DNA of 51,746 bases from Bacteroidales bacterium UBA1173 (lineage in GTDB: Bacteria; Bacteroidota; Bacteroidia; Bacteroidales; F082): the NCBI GenBank assembly GCA_002311655.1, contig DBYZ01000006.1:1-51746 (forward strand), in the 5' to 3' direction. Position 1 is the first letter of the stretch; each line of letters starts with the position of its first letter. The translations under genes were made by a program, and so were the position numbers. Below are positions 48,260 through 51,746 of the stretch, piece after piece. The notes beneath the pieces are model-generated. The model saw only the letters and a program-made list of their open reading frames with translations, was not told the DNA's origin and ran no database searches.

Positions 48260-48267
48260 CAAATATA
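48260..48267 (-). promoter_or_regulatory. -7 box for the DUF7935-lpxD operon
   Basis: Minus-strand TATATTTG, 19 bases before the ATG at 48240. A TTTG at 48284-48287 is 16 bases upstream, short of the usual spacing. Confidence 0.55.
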
Positions 48268-48328
48268 GTGATTTTTTCAATTTCAAACTAAATTTTTCAA
48301 ACAAAAGTTTTCCTATCATAAAAATACG

Positions 48329-48336
48329 TAACTTTG
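48329..48336 (+). promoter_or_regulatory. -7 box for the aminotransferase gene
   Basis: TAACTTTG, 39 bases before the ATG at 48376. No -33 TTTG at the usual spacing. It is divergent from the box at 48260. Confidence 0.55.
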
Positions 48337-48375
48337 CAGTCCCAAAATTGCAATTAATAATTTAAAAATATAGAT

Positions 48376-49578
48376 ATGGGTACATTATCACAAAGAGTCA
48401 TCAACATGGCGGAATCAGCCACTTTGAAAATGACGCAGAAGAGCCGCGAACTTAAGGCTCAGGGTATCGACATCATCTCATTAAGCATCGGTGAACCTGA
48501 TTTTAACACTCCAATTAGTGCAAAACAGGCCGGTATCGACGCCATCAACAACAACGACACACACTATCCACCTGTCCCAGGAACTCCGGCATTGCGTAAA
48601 GCCATCGCCGAAAAACTCCGCCGCGACAACGGTTTGGATTACAAAGACACTGATATCATCGTGTCGAACGGTGCAAAACAGGCTATCACAACAACATTCT
48701 TCGCCATCCTCGACAAAGGCGACGAAGTCATCATCCCGGCCCCGTTCTGGGTATCATATCCTGAAATGGTGAAGCTCGCCGATGGTACTCCTGTTTTCAT
48801 TTATACAACACCTGAGCAGCACTTCAAGATTAATGCAAAACAGCTTGAAGATGCCATCACTCCTAAGACAAAGGCATTCATTTTCAGCACACCTTGCAAC
48901 CCTAGCGGTTCGGTCTATACAAAAGAAGAACTCGCAGCATTGGTGGAAGTGTTCAAAAAACACCCAGAAATCATCATCATCTCCGATGAGATTTACGAAT
49001 TCATCCAATATGAGCACAAACACGAGTCAATGGGACAGTTCACAGAGTTGAAAGACCGTCTCGTCATCGTCAACGGCGTGGCTAAAGGTTATGCCATGAC
49101 AGGTTGGAGAATCGGTTACATCGCAGCTCCGATGGCCATCGTCAACGCTTGCAACAAGATCCAAGGTCAGTACACATCAGGTATCTGCACCATCTCACAG
49201 GCAGCTTCTGTTGCAGCAATGCAGCTCTCACCTGAGAATTCAGAGGAAGTCCAGAATATGTGCAAGGCATTCAGAGCCCGTCGCGATATGTTCTACAAAC
49301 TCCTCATGGAGATTCCAGGCATCAAGTTGAGCTTGCCAGCTGGCGCATTCTACATGTTCCCGGATGTCTCAGCTTATTACGGCAAGTCAGACGGCGCAAC
49401 AGTTATCAAGAACAGCGATGACCTTTGCATGTACTTGCTCTACAACGCCCACGTGGCTTGCGTAGCCGGCGGTGCTTTCGGCAACGACAACTGCATCCGT
49501 CTGTCATACGCCACATCTGACGACAAGCTCCGCGAGGCAGCACGCCGTCTCAAAGAAGCTTTTGCAAAACTTAAATAA
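48376..49578 (+). CDS. Class I pyridoxal-phosphate aminotransferase, probably aspartate aminotransferase
   Basis: A 400-residue fold-type I aminotransferase. Marks are SIGEPDFNTP, NPSGSVYTKEE, IIISDEIYEFI and the PLP-binding Lys237 in NGVAKGYAMTGWRIGY, then FRARRDMFYKLL and the substrate arginine in NCIRLSYA. The Ib subgroup to which it belongs mostly uses aspartate and 2-oxoglutarate, sometimes also prephenate; the sequence alone does not separate these. It is followed after 8 bases by the heptose kinase gene, so the two are co-transcribed. Confidence 0.9.
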   Translation: MGTLSQRVINMAESATLKMTQKSRELKAQGIDIISLSIGEPDFNTPISAKQAGIDAINNNDTHYPPVPGTPALRKAIAEKLRRDNGLDYKDTDIIVSNGAKQAITTTFFAILDKGDEVIIPAPFWVSYPEMVKLADGTPVFIYTTPEQHFKINAKQLEDAITPKTKAFIFSTPCNPSGSVYTKEELAALVEVFKKHPEIIIISDEIYEFIQYEHKHESMGQFTELKDRLVIVNGVAKGYAMTGWRIGYIAAPMAIVNACNKIQGQYTSGICTISQAASVAAMQLSPENSEEVQNMCKAFRARRDMFYKLLMEIPGIKLSLPAGAFYMFPDVSAYYGKSDGATVIKNSDDLCMYLLYNAHVACVAGGAFGNDNCIRLSYATSDDKLREAARRLKEAFAKLK

Positions 49579-49586
49579 TATTCACA

Positions 49587-50588
49587 ATGCCAAGAGAAGA
49601 CATCAAAGCGCTTTTTGAGTCCTTCAACGACAAACGAATACTTATAATAGGTGACGTTATGCTCGACCTTTACCTTAACGGTAAGGTCGAGCGCATCTCG
49701 CCTGAAGCTCCTGTGCCGATTGTGGCTGTGGGCAACCGTTTCGCTCGTCTGGGAGGTGCCGCCAACGTAGCGCAGAACATCAAGGCGCTCGGCGCTGAAC
49801 CTGTTTTATGCTCCATCATCGGCGACGACTCAAAGTCGCACGATTTCTTCGACTTGCTAAAGGAGCACCAGATGCCAAGCAACGGCATCGTAAAGAGCAA
49901 GGAACGCCGCACTACGACAAAATACCGCATCATCGGCAACAACGCACAGATGCTCCGCGTCGACGATGAGGACACGTTCAACCTCACAGAGAAAGAATTC
50001 GCCACACTGCGCGAAAAAATAGACACCATCCTCTATCGCGAACGTATCGACGGCATAATCCTGCAAGATTATAATAAAGGTGTGCTGACAGAAGAACTAA
50101 TCCGCCACACCATCACAGTAGCCAACGAGAAAAACATCCCCGTCGGCGTTGACCCGAAGAAAAACAACTTCCTTGCCTACGAGCATTGCACAATCTTCAA
50201 ACCTAACCTCAAAGAACTCAAAGAAGGAATCAATATCGAGTTCCCGACCGACACCATCGAAGGTATTTTATTGGGTGTCAACGCATTACAAGACAAGCTC
50301 CAATGTCGTTTTGTCATGAACACCTTATCGGAAAGAGGCGTTCTCATCCAAGAAATGGCGGAAAACACCAAACAGCATCATCACATTCCTGCACATTTAC
50401 GCAAAATCGCTGACGTCTCAGGTGCCGGCGACACAGTGTTGGGCGTTGCGATGCTTTGTCTGGTCTGCCATCAGGATGCCTACCACATCGCGGCAATATC
50501 AAACCTTGCAGGCGGTCTCGTATGCGAAGAGATAGGCGCGGTGCCAATCAACAAAGAAAGACTATTAAAAGAAACGGAGAAAATATAA
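49587..50588 (+). CDS. hldE1: D-glycero-beta-D-manno-heptose-7-phosphate kinase
   Basis: A 333-residue PfkB-family kinase similar to the N-terminal half of HldE/RfaE. It has IIGDVMLDLYLNGKVERISP, LGGAANVAQNIKALG, GVDPKKNNF and the catalytic SGAGDTVLGVAML. It phosphorylates heptose-7-phosphate at C1 on the way to ADP-heptose for the LPS core. The C-terminal adenylyltransferase domain of bifunctional HldE is absent and must be encoded elsewhere. Its closeness to lpxC and lpxD is consistent with LPS work. PorT-like follows after 30 bases. Confidence 0.9.
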   Translation: MPREDIKALFESFNDKRILIIGDVMLDLYLNGKVERISPEAPVPIVAVGNRFARLGGAANVAQNIKALGAEPVLCSIIGDDSKSHDFFDLLKEHQMPSNGIVKSKERRTTTKYRIIGNNAQMLRVDDEDTFNLTEKEFATLREKIDTILYRERIDGIILQDYNKGVLTEELIRHTITVANEKNIPVGVDPKKNNFLAYEHCTIFKPNLKELKEGINIEFPTDTIEGILLGVNALQDKLQCRFVMNTLSERGVLIQEMAENTKQHHHIPAHLRKIADVSGAGDTVLGVAMLCLVCHQDAYHIAAISNLAGGLVCEEIGAVPINKERLLKETEKI

Positions 50589-50618
50589 TAAGTTTATATT
50601 TACTGCGTTATTGTGTTT

Positions 50619-51446
50619 ATGAGGTTAAAATCAACAGTTAAGAACATCGTGCTTTTGTTGGGATTCGTGTTATGCCTTTCCCAACAGGGTCTTTTTGCCC
50701 AAAACAAAAAGCCGATGAATCTCATGAATTACGACTATGAAGACTATCACTTCGGTTTTATCCTAGCCTACAACCAGATGTCGTATTCATTCAAATATGT
50801 TGAGAATTATCAATTAATACCTCACGACGCATCCGAATATCCGAATTCTTCTGACTCTTTCTACAACGCTGGCGCCTCCTATTTTACCAGAAGCATTGAG
50901 TCACCGGCAAAACCAGGATTCACTGTCGGCGTGGTTGGAAACTTAAGGATTGGACAGTTTTTTGACCTCCGTCTGATTCCTTCATTGAGCTTCGGAACGA
51001 GAACCATTATTTATCAATTATACAGGGAATCGACAGCAGTTCCTAGCACTTTGGTATCCAAAGAAAAGTCCATACTGTCAACATTCATCGAATTCCCTCT
51101 ACAAATCAAATACAGGTCAAAACGACTCAATAACGTTGCCGCTTACGTGATTTGTGGCACAAATTTCAAATTCGACCTCGCATCACAGAAAAAATCACAA
51201 ATCGATGTGACAAATGCAGCTGGCGAACAAATCACCGTCATCGACAACATCAGAGTGAAAAAATTTGATGTCGCCGCAGAAATTGGCGCCGGTTTCGATT
51301 TTTACAACAGTTATTTCAAATTCGGCATCGAATTAAAACTTAGTTTCGGCCTCTTAAACGTCTTGGATAAACAGAATTTAATCTACGATTCGAGCATCCA
51401 AACCTTGAAAAACAGGACATTCCAAGTGTCATTCACCTTTGAATAA
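50619..51446 (+). CDS. porT: PorT-like outer-membrane protein (type IX secretion)
   Basis: A 275-residue outer-membrane beta-barrel protein. The signal peptide ends near LSQQGLFAQ. DYEDYHFGFILAYNQMSYSF opens the barrel as in PorT/SprT proteins, followed by alternating strands such as FTVGVVGNLRIGQFFDLR and STFIEFPLQIKYRSK, ending in the aromatic FQVSFTFE expected for Bam insertion. PorT is needed for type IX secretion in Porphyromonas. The three C10 peptidases in this window are T9SS cargo, so the assignment fits. The ATG at 50619 is taken over a GTG at 50613. A general PorT-family porin is the alternative. Confidence 0.75.
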   Translation: MRLKSTVKNIVLLLGFVLCLSQQGLFAQNKKPMNLMNYDYEDYHFGFILAYNQMSYSFKYVENYQLIPHDASEYPNSSDSFYNAGASYFTRSIESPAKPGFTVGVVGNLRIGQFFDLRLIPSLSFGTRTIIYQLYRESTAVPSTLVSKEKSILSTFIEFPLQIKYRSKRLNNVAAYVICGTNFKFDLASQKKSQIDVTNAAGEQITVIDNIRVKKFDVAAEIGAGFDFYNSYFKFGIELKLSFGLLNVLDKQNLIYDSSIQTLKNRTFQVSFTFE

Positions 51447-51539
51447 TAATTATACATACATTTAAATTATTGATACTCAGCAATTTATCAATATTTTTAT
51501 TTTTTTTGCTTTTTTTCTTCCTCATAAGGAAAAATGTTG

Positions 51540-51547
51540 TATCTTTG
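51540..51547 (+). promoter_or_regulatory. -7 box for the tRNA-Glu genes
   Basis: TATCTTTG, 13 bases before the mature tRNA 5' end at 51561. A TTTG at 51505-51508 is too far (31 bases) to be the partner -33 box. The rest of the 114-base gap after porT is AT-rich, and nothing else was recognised in it. Confidence 0.6.
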
Positions 51548-51560
51548 CAGCGCAAAAATC

Positions 51561-51634
51561 GGTCTCTTCGTCTAGTCTGGTTAGGACGTCAGGTTTTCAT
51601 CCTGGTAACTCGGGTTCAAATCCCGGAGAGACTA
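51561..51634 (+). tRNA. tRNA-Glu (anticodon UUC)
   Basis: A full cloverleaf of 74 bases. Acceptor ggtctct (51561-51567) pairs with agagact (51627-51633); the D arm is gtct...ggac; the anticodon stem tcagg/cctgg carries loop ttttcat with anticodon TTC; the T arm is tcggg-ttcaaat-cccgg. Discriminator is A. CCA is not encoded. A 25-base copy of the same 5' end starts at 51722. Confidence 0.95.
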
Positions 51635-51641
51635 CAAATCA

Positions 51642-51714
51642 GTTTAAAGTTTGAAGTTACAAGTTTGAAGTTAAAAACTAAAACTTCACACTTCAAATTC
51701 CAAACTTCAAACTA
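51642..51714. repeat. Inverted heptanucleotide repeat array, GTTTGAA family (site 6), between the tRNA-Glu genes
   Basis: The left arm is gtttaaa, gtttgaa, gttacaa, gtttgaa, gtt (51642-51672). The right arm, to 51714, is the reverse complement type: ttcacac, ttcaaat, caaac, ttcaaac. It starts 7 bases after the tRNA discriminator base. Confidence 0.82.
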
Positions 51715-51721
51715 AAAAAAG

Positions 51722-51746
51722 GGTCTCTTCGTCTAGTCTGGTTAGG
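51722..51746 (+). tRNA. tRNA-Glu (UUC), second tandem copy, cut by window end
   Basis: 25 bases identical to the start of the tRNA at 51561 (acceptor and D arm to ggttagg). The rest lies beyond the window, so the anticodon is inferred from the identity. Confidence 0.85.

Noticed and set aside
51505..51508. TTTG as -33 box for the tRNA promoter
   Set aside because: It is 31 bases from the -7 box; the usual spacing is about 19-21.
51470..51715. 81-codon open frame over the end of the window
   Set aside because: It covers the tRNA-Glu gene and a repeat array and has no coding character.

Overview
The window is a dense chromosomal segment of a member of the Bacteroidetes, most probably Bacteroidales. 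Several things point there: TAnnTTTG -7 promoter boxes with almost no Shine-Dalgarno sites; T9SS type A C-terminal sorting domains on secreted peptidases plus a PorT-like gene; the parA-parB-DUF5683-dapB-lepB gene order; DUF7935 and DUF3276 proteins; tricorn-type S41 peptidases; lipid A genes; a membrane pyrophosphatase; and 2-oxoacid:ferredoxin oxidoreductase, which suggests an anaerobe. No prophage, insertion sequence, CRISPR array or rRNA operon was seen, and no stretch longer than 300 bases lacks a gene.

Layout. 1-977 holds the end of a 2-oxoacid:ferredoxin oxidoreductase operon. 1044-5524 (minus) is a run of ABC-F ATPase, PreA-like flavoprotein, class A acid phosphatase and DUF2750. 5654-6747 is a two-gene chromate transporter. 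6748-10288 (minus) holds two tandem acyl-CoA synthetases, and 10470-12668 (minus) the membrane pyrophosphatase hppA. 12865-15479 is a nucleoside transporter-thyA-folA operon. 15505-22987 (minus) is an array of three C10 (streptopain-like) cysteine peptidases exported by the type IX system. 23662-28686 is a putative SOS mutagenesis cassette: a self-cleaving S24 repressor facing away from dinB and a short DnaE-type polymerase. 28777-35478 holds a lipoprotein with an internal duplication, a GH20 hexosaminidase and a tricorn-like peptidase. 35551-36815 holds an ExoX/DnaQ-like exonuclease and a Pur-alpha-like protein. 37019-45768 is a long co-directional operon, parA-parB-DUF5683-dapB-lepB-ftsK-lolA-like-glycosyltransferase, joining chromosome segregation with envelope biogenesis. 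45765-48240 (minus) is DUF7935-lpxD-lpxC. 48376-51446 is an aminotransferase, a heptose-7-phosphate kinase and a PorT-like protein. The window ends in tandem tRNA-Glu(UUC) genes, the second cut by the edge.

Two things stand out. The first is the divergent S24 repressor / dinB-dnaE unit. It looks like a Bacteroidetes counterpart of the lexA-imuB-imuC mutasome: a repressor with an Ala-Gly cleavage site and Ser/Lys dyad, a Pol IV with a clamp-binding motif, and a polymerase whose PHP domain has lost its metal ligands. The second is a dispersed family of heptanucleotide tandem repeats, with units of about GTCNTTA or GTTTGAA, usually arranged as head-to-head inverted arms. They occur at six intergenic sites, five of them directly at the 3' end of a gene, and in two cases they supply the last codons or the stop codon (dinB, hppA). 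Four of the six convergent gene pairs also have zero or negative spacing.

All functional names rest on motifs and family resemblance read by eye; no database search was run.
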